DNA of 64,000 nt from an uncultured Lachnospira sp. (lineage in GTDB: Bacteria > Bacillota > Clostridia > Lachnospirales > Lachnospiraceae), in assembly GCA_934359185.1 (NCBI GenBank), contig CAKRLE010000001.1:62001-126000 (forward strand). Reading direction: 5' to 3'. Below, piece after piece: positions 27,587-36,246 of the stretch. Made by a program: the position numbers and the translations under genes. Under the pieces are notes generated by a model that saw nothing but the letters and a program-made list of their open reading frames with translations, was not told where the DNA came from and ran no database searches. Each line of letters opens with the position of its first letter. The stretch's first letter is position 1.

Positions 27587-29515
27587 ATGATTAAATATAA
27601 AAAACTTTCAGCTTCGCTCTTCATAGGAATTATGGCACTTCTTAGTGTTACAGGATGCTCATTCAATAATTCAGTAAACAGTTCTTCTGACAGCCAGACA
27701 ACCATCACAACTAACAGCAGTGCAGTAAGCACATCACTTGTGTCATCAAATTCTGATTCAACCATAGAATATGATAATGAAGACCTTGATGCTTCATATA
27801 ATGAATCTGACTGTACAGTAATTAATTTGACTGGCTCATCAGTAGATATCACATCTGCTGGAACATATCTTATCAGCGGAACACTTACAGACGGATGCAT
27901 AAGAGTTAATTACTCAGGTAAATCAACAGTACGACTTATATTCAACGGCGTTAATATCACATGTGATTCAGAAGCACCAGTTGTAATAGAAGATGGTAAA
28001 AAAGTAATTATTACACTTGCTTCTGGTTCTGAAAATACAATAACTGATAACAGATCTTCTGATATAGATGATGGGTACTCTGGTGCTATAAGCTCCAAGG
28101 CTGACCTTATTATCAATGGCTCTGGAAAGCTTAATATAACAGCTAACCACAGAAACGGAATCAAGAGCAGTGATGATTTAAAGATTGTATCTGGTAATAT
28201 TAACATTAAGAGTAATGAAGACGGAATTGTCGGCAAGGACTGCTTATGCATAAAGAGTGGTGATTTCACTATCAATTCAGGTAATGACGGAATGAAATCA
28301 ACATATGATACAGATGATTCAAAGGGATATATCATAATTGAGAATGGTACATTCGATATCACATGTGGAAATGATGGTATACAATCAGAACACAGCCTTA
28401 CAATATATGATGGCACATTTAATATTAAGACTGGTTCAGGTGCAAGTGAATCAATAAAGACATCAAACAGCATGAATATAAATCCTGGCAGCAGATTTGG
28501 CGGTGACTTTAAAAATAATGCATCAACAAGTTCATCATCAAGCTCTGAAAGTATTAAAGGTATCAAAGCCGTTGGTGCAATAACATTAGTATCTGGTAAT
28601 TATACTATTGACAGTGAAGATGACTCCATACACTCTAATGACACAATATTAATATCAGGTGGAACGTACCAGTTAAGTTCAGGTGATGATGGTATTCACG
28701 CTGATAACATTATACAGATAGACAATGGCTCTATCAATGTCAACATGTCATACGAAGGAATTGAGGCTGCTACAATCAACATTAATGGTGGAGATATCTC
28801 TGTCACATCAAGTGATGATGGCATTAATGCCTCTGATGGTTCAACATCTAACAATGTGTCTTTTAACATTTCAGGTGGTAAATTATATGTCAATGCATCT
28901 GGCGATGGACTTGACTCTAATGGTGCAATCAATATAAGCGGTGGAGAAATTATTGTAGAGGGACCTACAAGCTCTGGAGATACAGCCCTTGACTATGAAA
29001 CAAGCCTTAATTTTACTGGTGGAATTGTTATGGCTTTCGGTTCAAGCGGAATGGTTGAATCACCTACATCTGCTTCCAATGGATGTGCAATTGTATCAGT
29101 ATTTACATCACAGGCTGCTAATTCAGCATTCAGTCTTACTGATGCATCCGGCAATGTAATAATGTCAGCAAATCCATCAAAAGCATATGCTGCATTAATC
29201 ATATATTCAGCAGACATCAAGAGCAATACTGAATATACAATTACTGCTGGTAATTATACATCAACTGTGACAACTTCATCAGCCATCACATCTGACGGAA
29301 ATGCAGGCGGTGGCTTCGGTGGATTCGGAGGTCAGGGCAGTATGAGAGGTGGCAAGTCTGACAGCCAGCAGCCATCAGATAATAATATGCAGCAGCCAGA
29401 CGGGCAGATGATGCCTTCAAATAACCAGATGCAACAGCCTGATGGCCAGATGATGCCAAATGGTCAGCCAGATGGCCAGATGATGCCTGGACAGCCAGGA
29501 AACCAGACATTTTAG
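27587..29515 (+). CDS. Beta-helix lipoprotein with carbohydrate-binding (DUF4353-like) repeats
   Basis: 642 residues. A lipoprotein signal ends at the lipobox LSVTGC with Cys24. Ser/Thr-rich linker residues 25-70 lead into repeated beta-strand units of the type NGTFDITCGNDGIQSEH and GGTYQLSSGDDGIHADN, which look like a right-handed parallel beta-helix (about 80-480). The tail is Gly-rich (GGGFGGFGGQG) and then Gln/Pro/Met-rich with three PDGQMMP copies. The protein would sit on the outer cell surface; Lachnospiraceae proteins of this type are annotated as carbohydrate-binding-domain proteins. Ligand unknown. AAGGAG precedes the ATG; terminators flank it, so it is monocistronic. Confidence 0.75.
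   Translation: MIKYKKLSASLFIGIMALLSVTGCSFNNSVNSSSDSQTTITTNSSAVSTSLVSSNSDSTIEYDNEDLDASYNESDCTVINLTGSSVDITSAGTYLISGTLTDGCIRVNYSGKSTVRLIFNGVNITCDSEAPVVIEDGKKVIITLASGSENTITDNRSSDIDDGYSGAISSKADLIINGSGKLNITANHRNGIKSSDDLKIVSGNINIKSNEDGIVGKDCLCIKSGDFTINSGNDGMKSTYDTDDSKGYIIIENGTFDITCGNDGIQSEHSLTIYDGTFNIKTGSGASESIKTSNSMNINPGSRFGGDFKNNASTSSSSSSESIKGIKAVGAITLVSGNYTIDSEDDSIHSNDTILISGGTYQLSSGDDGIHADNIIQIDNGSINVNMSYEGIEAATININGGDISVTSSDDGINASDGSTSNNVSFNISGGKLYVNASGDGLDSNGAINISGGEIIVEGPTSSGDTALDYETSLNFTGGIVMAFGSSGMVESPTSASNGCAIVSVFTSQAANSAFSLTDASGNVIMSANPSKAYAALIIYSADIKSNTEYTITAGNYTSTVTTSSAITSDGNAGGGFGGFGGQGSMRGGKSDSQQPSDNNMQQPDGQMMPSNNQMQQPDGQMMPNGQPDGQMMPGQPGNQTF
29396..29488 (+). repeat. Short tandem coding repeats (PDGQMMP units)
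   Basis: Three copies of a 21-base unit coding PDGQMMP begin at 29396, 29438 and 29468, separated by related Gln/Asn-rich spacers. Copies differ at silent positions (GACGGG, GATGGC, GATGGC), so the repeat is not a very recent duplication. Confidence 0.7.
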
Positions 29516-29552
29516 AAAATTATATAATTAAAATCAAATAACAAATTAATTC

Positions 29553-29588
29553 AAAGGGATTGTATTTTATGTATGCAATCCCTTTTTT
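29553..29588 (+). terminator. Terminator after the beta-helix lipoprotein gene
   Basis: AAAGGGATTG (29553-29562) pairs with CAATCCCTTT (29576-29585), and the T-run continues to 29588. Confidence 0.88.
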
Positions 29589-29638
29589 ATATGCTAAAAT
29601 AACATTTAAAGTACTTATTCTACACATGGAGGATGGCA

Positions 29639-30958
29639 ATGAAAGAAAATGTCAAAAAATATCTGACAATATCATTATGTCTTTTTACATCATTCGCTTT
29701 AGCTATTATTTTATTCTTCGTTCTATATAAAATTGATGCAATACGTTCTGTTCTTGGACATATATTCAAAACAATGATGCCATTTGTAATAGGAATTATT
29801 CTTGCATATATAATATATCCTATGTGTAATCAATTTGAGGTTTTATACAACAGGCTGTTTTCCAGAATAAAAAATGATTCCAAAAGAAACAGGCTTTCAA
29901 GCACACTGAGCGTATTTACCGGAATAATAATAGCTCTTATTATTGTATATATAATCCTTATGGTTATCATTCCACACCTTATATCAAGTGTCATAGCACT
30001 GGTTAATATATTACCAGTGAGTGCCAACAAACTGATTAATTACCTTGACCATACACTTACATCACATCCTGAGATAAGAGACAGTATGCAGGATCTGATT
30101 AACAGAGGATACAAGGAAGCCCAGAACTGGATTAATAATGAGCTTCTTAAACAGGTTCAGATATTTGCAACAAGTCTTTCATCAAGTATTATGGGATTCT
30201 TCACTGCGCTATTTAATCTGTTTGTTGGAATAATAGTAGCTGTCTATATTCTTCTTGGAAGGAAAAAGCTTGCAAGACAGGCTAACCTTATATGCTATAG
30301 CATATTCAAAGAGAATATTGCAGATAAAATCGTTGATGAAGTAGGCTATATTAACAGTGTATTTACAGGATTTATCAATGGCAAGATATTGGATGCAGTC
30401 GTTATCTCTATGATATGTTACATAGGAATGATGATTTTCCACTGGATTACACCTAATAAAAATCTTATGAGTGAGATACTTGTCGCTGTAATTGTAGGCA
30501 TTTTTAATGTAATCCCATTCTTTGGCTGGTATATAGGATTGTTCATGTCTGCGCTGCTTATACTGATTGTCAACCCAGTACAATGTATCTTTTTTGTGGT
30601 ATTTGATTTTATATTGCAGCAGATAGACGGAAATATAATCGGACCTAAGATACTGGGCAATACAACTGGCATATCAAGCCTGTGGGTACTTTTTTCAATA
30701 TTCTTATTCGGAGATATATGGGGATTTGCAGGAATGTTAATAGGTGTTCCATTATTTGCTGTTATATATCATATTATAACTAATCTTGTTTTTTCAGGTC
30801 TTGAAAAACGCGGTCAGACTGATATGGCTGATGAATACCGTGATGATTACCCTGATAAAGACACCATAAAGCAGGAAAAAAGGGAAGCCAGACAGATAAA
30901 GAAAATGGAAAAACTTATAAAAAAAGAAGCCAGACAAAAAGAAATGAATGTCAAGTAA
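29639..30958 (+). CDS. AI-2E family transporter (PF01594-type membrane protein)
   Basis: 439 residues. Several hydrophobic helices (about 11-35, 42-62, 95-118, 185-208, 255-275, 290-325, 335-385) match the AI-2E/TqsA/YdbI family, as does the segment FGWYIGLFMSALLILIVNPV followed by DGNIIGPKILG. The last 45 residues are a Lys/Glu-rich charged tail. Members export or exchange small solutes; AI-2 itself is proven for few. ATG 29639 is preferred because GGAGG ends at 29632, too close to the in-frame ATG at 29633. Confidence 0.88.
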   Translation: MKENVKKYLTISLCLFTSFALAIILFFVLYKIDAIRSVLGHIFKTMMPFVIGIILAYIIYPMCNQFEVLYNRLFSRIKNDSKRNRLSSTLSVFTGIIIALIIVYIILMVIIPHLISSVIALVNILPVSANKLINYLDHTLTSHPEIRDSMQDLINRGYKEAQNWINNELLKQVQIFATSLSSSIMGFFTALFNLFVGIIVAVYILLGRKKLARQANLICYSIFKENIADKIVDEVGYINSVFTGFINGKILDAVVISMICYIGMMIFHWITPNKNLMSEILVAVIVGIFNVIPFFGWYIGLFMSALLILIVNPVQCIFFVVFDFILQQIDGNIIGPKILGNTTGISSLWVLFSIFLFGDIWGFAGMLIGVPLFAVIYHIITNLVFSGLEKRGQTDMADEYRDDYPDKDTIKQEKREARQIKKMEKLIKKEARQKEMNVK

Positions 30959-30964
30959 AAATGC

Positions 30965-30993
30965 TTGACAAGTGTTTTTACTCATGATAATAT
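30965..30993 (+). promoter_or_regulatory. Promoter for ylxM-ffh
   Basis: TTGACA (30965-30970) and TAATAT (30988-30993), 17-base spacer; start near 31000, about 30 bases before the ylxM ATG. Confidence 0.55.
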
Positions 30994-31030
30994 ACATAAG
31001 GTTTGAAATTATCAAGAATAGGTAGTTGTC

Positions 31031-31375
31031 ATGGAAAAAATTGTTGAGCAGACACTTTTATATGATTTTTATGGCGAACTTCTTAATGACCATCAGAAAA
31101 GCATATATGAAGATGTAGTTTTTAATGATTTGTCTTTGAGTGAAGTTGCTGATGAATATGGGATATCCCGACAAGGTGTGTTCGATTTGATTAAACGGGT
31201 TAACAAAACCCTTTCTGAATATGAGAATAAGCTTCATCTTGTTGACAAGTTTATATCAACTAAAGCTAAGATTCATGATATCCAGAAGCTTTCTGACGAC
31301 TATATTGCAGATAAGGATATTTCTAAAATTGAGGCTATACAAAGAATAGCCAATGATATAATTGATAATTTTTAG
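31031..31375 (+). CDS. ylxM: YlxM family SRP-associated HTH protein
   Basis: 114 residues. A sigma-70 region 4-like helix-turn-helix spans about 20-60, with LSLSEVADEYGISRQGVFDLI as the diagnostic segment (first 20: LSLSEVADEYGISRQGVFDL). YlxM binds and stimulates the signal recognition particle in streptococci. It lies nine bases upstream of ffh, the conserved arrangement. The ribosome site (AGGTAG) is weak. Confidence 0.93.
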   Translation: MEKIVEQTLLYDFYGELLNDHQKSIYEDVVFNDLSLSEVADEYGISRQGVFDLIKRVNKTLSEYENKLHLVDKFISTKAKIHDIQKLSDDYIADKDISKIEAIQRIANDIIDNF

Positions 31376-31383
31376 GAGGGCGT

Positions 31384-32739
31384 ATGGCATTTGATAGTTT
31401 ATCTGATAAACTGCAGAACATATTTAAAAACCTTCGTGGAAAAGGCCGTTTAAGTGAGGCTGATGTCAAGGCAGCACTTAAAGAAGTTAAAATGGCTTTG
31501 CTTGAAGCTGATGTTAATTTTAAAGTTGTAAAGCAATTCGTCAAGTCAGTTGAAGAACGTGCAATTGGACAGGATGTAATGTCAAGTCTTACACCTGGTC
31601 AGATGGTTATCAAGATTGTTAATGAAGAGATGGTATCTCTCATGGGTTCTGAGACTACTGAGATTGCCTTAAAGTCCGGCAATGAAGTCACTGTTATTAT
31701 GATGGCTGGTCTTCAGGGTGCTGGTAAGACAACAACAACAGCTAAATTAGCTGGCAAGTTCAAGTCAAAAGGCAAAAAGCCACTCTTAGCTGCATGTGAT
31801 GTATACAGACCAGCCGCTGTTGAACAGTTAAAAATCAATGGTGAAAAGCAAGGAGTTGAGGTGTTTTCTATGGGGACTAATAACAGTCCTGTAGATATAG
31901 CTAAAGCTTCAATAGCACATGCCAAGAATAATAATTATAATATTGTTATTTTAGATACTGCTGGCCGTCTTCATGTAGATGAAGACATGATGGAAGAGTT
32001 AATCAACATCAAGAACGCTGTAGATGTAGACCAGACTATATTAGTAGTAGATTCCATGACTGGTCAGGATGCCGTTAATGTAGCAGCATCATTTAATGAA
32101 AAGATTGGTATTGACGGTGTTATACTTACCAAGCTTGATGGTGATACAAGAGGTGGTGCAGCCCTTTCTATTAAGGCTGTAACCGGCAAGCCTATACTTT
32201 ATGTAGGTATGGGAGAGAAATTATCAGACCTTGAACAGTTCTATCCAGACAGAATGGCTTCAAGAATTCTTGGAATGGGCGATGTACTCACTCTTATTGA
32301 GAAAGCAGAAGCCCAGATTGATCAGGAAAAAGCCAAAGAGATGGAACAGAAGTTCAAAAAAGCTGAGTTTGATTTCAATGATTTCCTTGAATATATGGGA
32401 CAGATTAAGAATATGGGCGGTATTGGTTCAATTCTTAACATGCTTCCAGGAATGGGACTTGGAGGACAGCTAAAAGGTCTTGATGCTAATATGACAGATG
32501 ATGCCGAAGCAAATCTTAAAAAGACGGAATCAATTATTTATTCAATGACTGCTAAGGAGAGAAGTAACCCTGACATCCTTAATCCGTCAAGAAAAAACAG
32601 AATTGCACGAGGTGCTGGTGTTGACATAAGTGATGTCAACCGCCTGGTAAAACAGTTTGAGCAGATGAAAAAGATGATGAAGCAGATGCCAGGCATGATG
32701 AAAGGTGCTAAAAAGGGACGTTTTAAACTTCCTTTTTAA
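31384..32739 (+). CDS. ffh: Signal recognition particle protein Ffh
   Basis: 451 residues. N domain, then the SRP GTPase with G1 GLQGAGKTTTTAKLAGK, DTAGRLHVDEDMMEEL and TKLDGDTRGG, and from about 300 the Met-rich M domain (EQMKKMMKQMPGMMKG near the C-terminus) that binds signal peptides and 4.5S RNA. It pairs with FtsY encoded at 25281. AGGAGGG precedes the ATG. No SRP RNA gene is visible in the window. Confidence 0.98.
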   Translation: MAFDSLSDKLQNIFKNLRGKGRLSEADVKAALKEVKMALLEADVNFKVVKQFVKSVEERAIGQDVMSSLTPGQMVIKIVNEEMVSLMGSETTEIALKSGNEVTVIMMAGLQGAGKTTTTAKLAGKFKSKGKKPLLAACDVYRPAAVEQLKINGEKQGVEVFSMGTNNSPVDIAKASIAHAKNNNYNIVILDTAGRLHVDEDMMEELINIKNAVDVDQTILVVDSMTGQDAVNVAASFNEKIGIDGVILTKLDGDTRGGAALSIKAVTGKPILYVGMGEKLSDLEQFYPDRMASRILGMGDVLTLIEKAEAQIDQEKAKEMEQKFKKAEFDFNDFLEYMGQIKNMGGIGSILNMLPGMGLGGQLKGLDANMTDDAEANLKKTESIIYSMTAKERSNPDILNPSRKNRIARGAGVDISDVNRLVKQFEQMKKMMKQMPGMMKGAKKGRFKLPF

Positions 32740-32796
32740 CATGACTGTTTACAGTCTATAGATTTATTCAATAATATTTAGGAGGTGAAATTAAAG

Positions 32797-33042
32797 ATGG
32801 CAGTAAAGATTAGATTAAAGAGATTAGGTGAGAAGAAGTCTCCTTTCTATAGAATTATCGTAGCTGATTCAAGATCTCCAAGAAATGGTAGATTTATCGA
32901 TCAGATCGGTACTTATGATCCTAATTATGATCCATGCAAGCTTGATATTGATGCTGAGGCTGCAAAGAAGTGGTTAGCTAATGGTGCTCAGCCTACAGAG
33001 GTTGTTGCAAAGCTCTTCAAGATGGCTGGTATTGAGAAGTAA
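32797..33042 (+). CDS. rpsP: 30S ribosomal protein S16
   Basis: 81 residues, the usual bS16 length, starting [22 protein letters not shown] 32797 follows AGGAGGTG; an in-frame GTG inside that ribosome site is rejected. It binds 16S rRNA early in 30S assembly. First of the rpsP-khpA-rimM-rplS series downstream of ffh. Confidence 0.97.
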   Translation: MAVKIRLKRLGEKKSPFYRIIVADSRSPRNGRFIDQIGTYDPNYDPCKLDIDAEAAKKWLANGAQPTEVVAKLFKMAGIEK

Positions 33043-33063
33043 TTAGCTAGTGGAGGTGATTTC

Positions 33064-33294
33064 ATGAAAGAATTAGTTGAAGTGATTGCTAAGGCACTAG
33101 TTGATAATCCAGATGAAGTTGTTGTATCGGAAACTGTTAAGGACAAGGTTATTGTTATAGATTTAAAGGTTGCCCAGTCTGATATGGGTAAGGTAATCGG
33201 TAAGTCTGGCCGTATAGCTAAGTCTATCAGAACTGTTGTGTCCGCTGCATCTGCTAAGTCGGATAAAAAAGTTATTGTAGAAATTGATAACTAA
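33064..33294 (+). CDS. khpA: KH-domain RNA-binding protein KhpA (YlqC)
   Basis: 76 residues, a single KH domain: the RNA-contact loop lies in VIGKSGRIAKSIRTVV. KhpA with KhpB binds many RNAs and influences cell elongation and division in Gram-positive bacteria. GGAGGTG precedes the ATG. Position between rpsP and rimM is conserved across Firmicutes. Confidence 0.95.
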   Translation: MKELVEVIAKALVDNPDEVVVSETVKDKVIVIDLKVAQSDMGKVIGKSGRIAKSIRTVVSAASAKSDKKVIVEIDN

Positions 33295-33300
33295 TTGTTA

Positions 33301-33320
33301 GGCACAAGTTTTCTTGTGCC
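33301..33320 (+). terminator. Hairpin between khpA and rimM (attenuator or terminator)
   Basis: GGCACAAG (33301-33308) pairs with CTTGTGCC (33313-33320), loop TTTT, followed by ATTTTCTTTAT. It would limit readthrough from the rpsP-khpA message into rimM. Confidence 0.75.
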
Positions 33321-33347
33321 ATTTTCTTTATCATCACGGAGGAATTG

Positions 33348-33866
33348 ATGGAAGATTTACTAAGAGTTGGCGTTATAACACAGACACATGGCATCAGGGG
33401 AGAAGTTAAAGTATTTCCAACAACTGATGATCCTGAAAGATTCAAGGATTTAAAAGAATGTATTATTCGTGCAAAAAGACAGGATATTCATGTGACAGTT
33501 TCAAATGTTAAATTTTTTAAACAATATGTCATTTTGAAATTTAAAGAATATGATAATATTAATGATATTCTGGATTATGTCAGATGCGACCTTCTGGTTA
33601 CAAGAGATAATGCTGTAAAATGTGCGCCAGGCGAATATTTTATATGTGATCTTATTGGTATGGATGTCGTAACCGATGAAGGTGTCAGACTTGGTAAGTT
33701 GACTGAAGTGTATGAGACTGGTGCTAATAATGTTTACGAAGTAACTAATGATAATAATGAACAGGTTCTTATTCCTGTTATAGACCAGTGTATATTATCA
33801 CATGACTGTGACACACGCATTATAACAGTTCATCTTTTACCTGGTTTATTAGACATTAACAAATAA
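33348..33866 (+). CDS. rimM: Ribosome maturation factor RimM
   Basis: 172 residues. The N-terminal RimM domain begins LRVGVITQTHGIRGEVKVFP, and the PRC-barrel domain carries GEYFICDLIGMDVVTDEG and the C-terminal LLPGLLDI. It assists late 30S head assembly with S19. ATG 33348 follows CGGAGGA by about five bases; the in-frame TTG three bases earlier is too close. In most Firmicutes trmD comes next, but here it does not. Confidence 0.95.
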   Translation: MEDLLRVGVITQTHGIRGEVKVFPTTDDPERFKDLKECIIRAKRQDIHVTVSNVKFFKQYVILKFKEYDNINDILDYVRCDLLVTRDNAVKCAPGEYFICDLIGMDVVTDEGVRLGKLTEVYETGANNVYEVTNDNNEQVLIPVIDQCILSHDCDTRIITVHLLPGLLDINK

Positions 33867-33886
33867 ATTTTATAGGGGGATTTAAT

Positions 33887-34255
33887 ATGCCAATTGCAAA
33901 AAGAAATATCGCAGTATGTATCATACTTTCTATTATTACATGTGGTATATATGGAATATACTGGTTTATTGTTGTCACTGACGAGGCCAGACAGATAGTC
34001 GGTGATGTCAATGGTACAAGTGGTGGCGTTTCATTCCTTTTAAGTCTTATTACATGTAATCTTTACGGATTATACTGGGCTTATAAGCAGGGCGACAGAC
34101 TTGATTATGCTAAATCTGTCCGCAACATTCCTAATGGAAGTTCTAACATTCTTTACCTTATTCTTGAAATTTTTGGCTTTAATATAATTGCCGTTGCTTT
34201 AATGCAGGATTCAATCAATAAGGTATTAGATGCAGATGCAGGATATAATAGCTAA
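33887..34255 (+). CDS. DUF4234 family small membrane protein
   Basis: 122 residues. Starts AKRNIAVCIILSIITCGIYG, the recognisable DUF4234 opening, repeated in variant form at SFLLSLITCNLYGLYWAYKQ. Three hydrophobic segments (about 7-30, 47-65, 85-105) predict a small integral membrane protein with two internal repeat halves. Function unknown. It sits between rimM and rplS, exactly where trmD normally lies. GGGGGAT precedes the ATG. Confidence 0.8.
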   Translation: MPIAKRNIAVCIILSIITCGIYGIYWFIVVTDEARQIVGDVNGTSGGVSFLLSLITCNLYGLYWAYKQGDRLDYAKSVRNIPNGSSNILYLILEIFGFNIIAVALMQDSINKVLDADAGYNS

Positions 34256-34264
34256 AAAAATATA

Positions 34265-34293
34265 TTGCATTTTTTTACTCGTTATGATATATT
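34265..34293 (+). promoter_or_regulatory. Possible promoter for rplS
   Basis: TTGCAT (34265-34270) and TATATT (34288-34293) with a 17-base spacer. It would give a leader of about 70 bases before the rplS ATG, which could hold an L19-type leader structure, though I cannot define one. Confidence 0.4.
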
Positions 34294-34371
34294 AAATAAG
34301 TTGTGAGAAAAGAGATGGTCCTCTGTTACATAGATTGTATTAAGAACATCCGAATATTAAGGAGGTCACAC

Positions 34372-34719
34372 ATGAACGAAATTATTAAGAACATTGAAGA
34401 TGCACAGTTAAAGGCTAACGTTGACCAGTTTAATGTTGGTGATACAGTTAAGGTATCAGCTAAGATTAAAGAGGGTAACCGTGAGAGAATCCAGGTATTT
34501 GAGGGTACAGTACTTAAGATTCAGGGTACTGGAGTTCGTAAGACTTTCACAGTTAGAAAGATTTCTAATGGTATCGGCGTTGAGAAGACTTGGCCATTAC
34601 ACTCACCAATCGTAGAAAAGATTGAGGTTGTTAGACATGGTAAGGTTAGACGTGCTAAACTTAACTACTTACGTCAGAGAACTGGTAAGGCTGCAAAGGT
34701 TAAGGAATTAGTTAAGTAA
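34372..34719 (+). CDS. rplS: 50S ribosomal protein L19
   Basis: 115 residues. [20 protein letters not shown] and the C-terminal [18 protein letters not shown] are standard bL19. ATG 34372 follows AAGGAGGT; a longer in-frame start at 34303 has no ribosome site. It sits at the 30S-50S interface. Codon use is strongly biased. A terminator hairpin follows. Confidence 0.97.
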   Translation: MNEIIKNIEDAQLKANVDQFNVGDTVKVSAKIKEGNRERIQVFEGTVLKIQGTGVRKTFTVRKISNGIGVEKTWPLHSPIVEKIEVVRHGKVRRAKLNYLRQRTGKAAKVKELVK

Positions 34720-34740
34720 TTATTTTGTGTCTTAAGATTT

Positions 34741-34777
34741 GAGCATTGGAGAGCCTGGCTTTTCAGTGCTCTTTTTT
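34741..34777 (+). terminator. Terminator after rplS
   Basis: GAGCATTG (34741-34748) pairs with CAGTGCTC (34764-34771) with one T-G wobble; a small inner GAGAGCC...GGCTTTT region may extend it. A T-run follows to 34777. Confidence 0.75.
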
Positions 34778-34801
34778 CTAATTACAGAATTGAGGATATA
34801 T

Positions 34802-35362
34802 ATGTCAAACTTTTTACGAAGATATCAGGAAAATACTACTTTATTAAATATATTAAAGGTTATTTCAGATATAATTATAATTGCACTCGCTGCATATGTC
34901 ATAATTCTTTTTACATGCGAAAGAACTAACATAAATGGTAATTCAATGCAGCCAGTTCTGTGTAATGGCGACAATGTAATGATTAACCGTTTCTCGTATG
35001 CTTATACCAGTCCGAAAAGATACGATGTTATTGCTTTCAAAACATCAGGAACTGGATTTAATAAGATATACATAAAAAGAGTTATCGGTGTACCAGGCGA
35101 TAAAGTTGCAATAATAGATGGCAAAGTATATATTAATGACGAGCAGCTTGTTGATGATGTATTCACAGACAACATCCTTACAGCTGGTCTTGCTGCCAAT
35201 TCACTTACATTAGGCAAAGATGAATATTTTGTATTGGGTGACAATCGGAATAATAGTGAAGATAGCCGGTTTGCCAATATTGGAATTGTCAGAAAGTCTA
35301 ACATAATCGGTTCTGCATGGCTTATAACATCGCCTGTAAACCGTTTTGGATTTATAAAATAG
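34802..35362 (+). CDS. lepB: Signal peptidase I
   Basis: 186 residues. One membrane helix (about 18-40) precedes the catalytic Ser in INGNSMQPVL, and the general base Lys is in YIKRVIGVPGD; GDNRNNSEDSR is box E. It removes signal peptides of exported proteins on the outer face. ATG 34802 follows GAGGA by five bases; the upstream in-frame ATG at 34739 lies inside the terminator hairpin region and is rejected. Confidence 0.95.
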   Translation: MSNFLRRYQENTTLLNILKVISDIIIIALAAYVIILFTCERTNINGNSMQPVLCNGDNVMINRFSYAYTSPKRYDVIAFKTSGTGFNKIYIKRVIGVPGDKVAIIDGKVYINDEQLVDDVFTDNILTAGLAANSLTLGKDEYFVLGDNRNNSEDSRFANIGIVRKSNIIGSAWLITSPVNRFGFIK

Positions 35363-35378
35363 AGTCAAGGAGATTTAC

Positions 35379-36224
35379 ATGGATTATCAATGGTACCCTG
35401 GTCATATGACCAAAGCTAAACGAATGATGGAAGACAATATCAAGCTTATAGATTTAGTCATAGAAATAATTGATTCAAGAATTCCATTTAGCAGCAGAAA
35501 CCCTGACATAGATACATTAGCAAAGAACAAATCAAGAATTATCCTTTTGAACAAATCTGACCTGTCAGACGACAGCTCAAATCAGATATGGATGGATTAT
35601 TATAAGAATAAAGGATTTTACTGCCTTAAAATCAATGCCAAAAATGGTTATGGCTTAAAACAGCTTCCTTCACTTATTAACGAAGCGTGTAGTGCCAAGA
35701 TTGAAAGAGATAAAGCTAAAGGCATACTTAACAGACCAATCAGGGCAATGATTGTTGGTATCCCTAATGTCGGCAAATCTACTTTTATCAATGCATTTGC
35801 TGGAAAAGCATGCACTAAGACAGGTAATAAGCCTGGTGTTACTAAAGGTAAACAATGGATTCATATTAACAAAAATCTCGAACTGCTTGATACTCCTGGT
35901 ATATTATGGCCTAAATTCGACGACAAGATGGTCGGCATGCGTCTTGCCATGATTGGTTCGATGAACGATCAGGTTCTTAATATAGAAGACCTGTCATTTG
36001 AAATTCTTAAATTCATCAAAGAAAATTATCCTGGACTAATACATAATCGTTATGAAATAGATGAAAACCAGGAGGCTATAGACATAATGAACCAGATTGG
36101 CGAAAAAAGAGGCTGCCTTAAGAAAAATGCACTTATAGACTATGAAAAACTTGCTGGTATTATAGCAGATGATTTCAGAAGCGGCAGAATTGGCAGAATA
36201 ACTCTTGAGATGCCTGTAAGTTAA
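35379..36224 (+). CDS. rbgA: Ribosome biogenesis GTPase RbgA (YlqF)
   Basis: 281 residues. A circularly permuted GTPase: G4 LLNKSDL comes before G1 GIPNVGKST and G3 DTPGILWP, and the N-terminus WYPGHMTKAKRMM is diagnostic of YlqF. It drives a late step in 50S assembly involving L16. AAGGAG precedes the ATG. Position lepB-rbgA-rnhB is conserved. Confidence 0.97.
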   Translation: MDYQWYPGHMTKAKRMMEDNIKLIDLVIEIIDSRIPFSSRNPDIDTLAKNKSRIILLNKSDLSDDSSNQIWMDYYKNKGFYCLKINAKNGYGLKQLPSLINEACSAKIERDKAKGILNRPIRAMIVGIPNVGKSTFINAFAGKACTKTGNKPGVTKGKQWIHINKNLELLDTPGILWPKFDDKMVGMRLAMIGSMNDQVLNIEDLSFEILKFIKENYPGLIHNRYEIDENQEAIDIMNQIGEKRGCLKKNALIDYEKLAGIIADDFRSGRIGRITLEMPVS

Positions 36225-36246
36225 ATATAAAGGAGACTACTGTACA

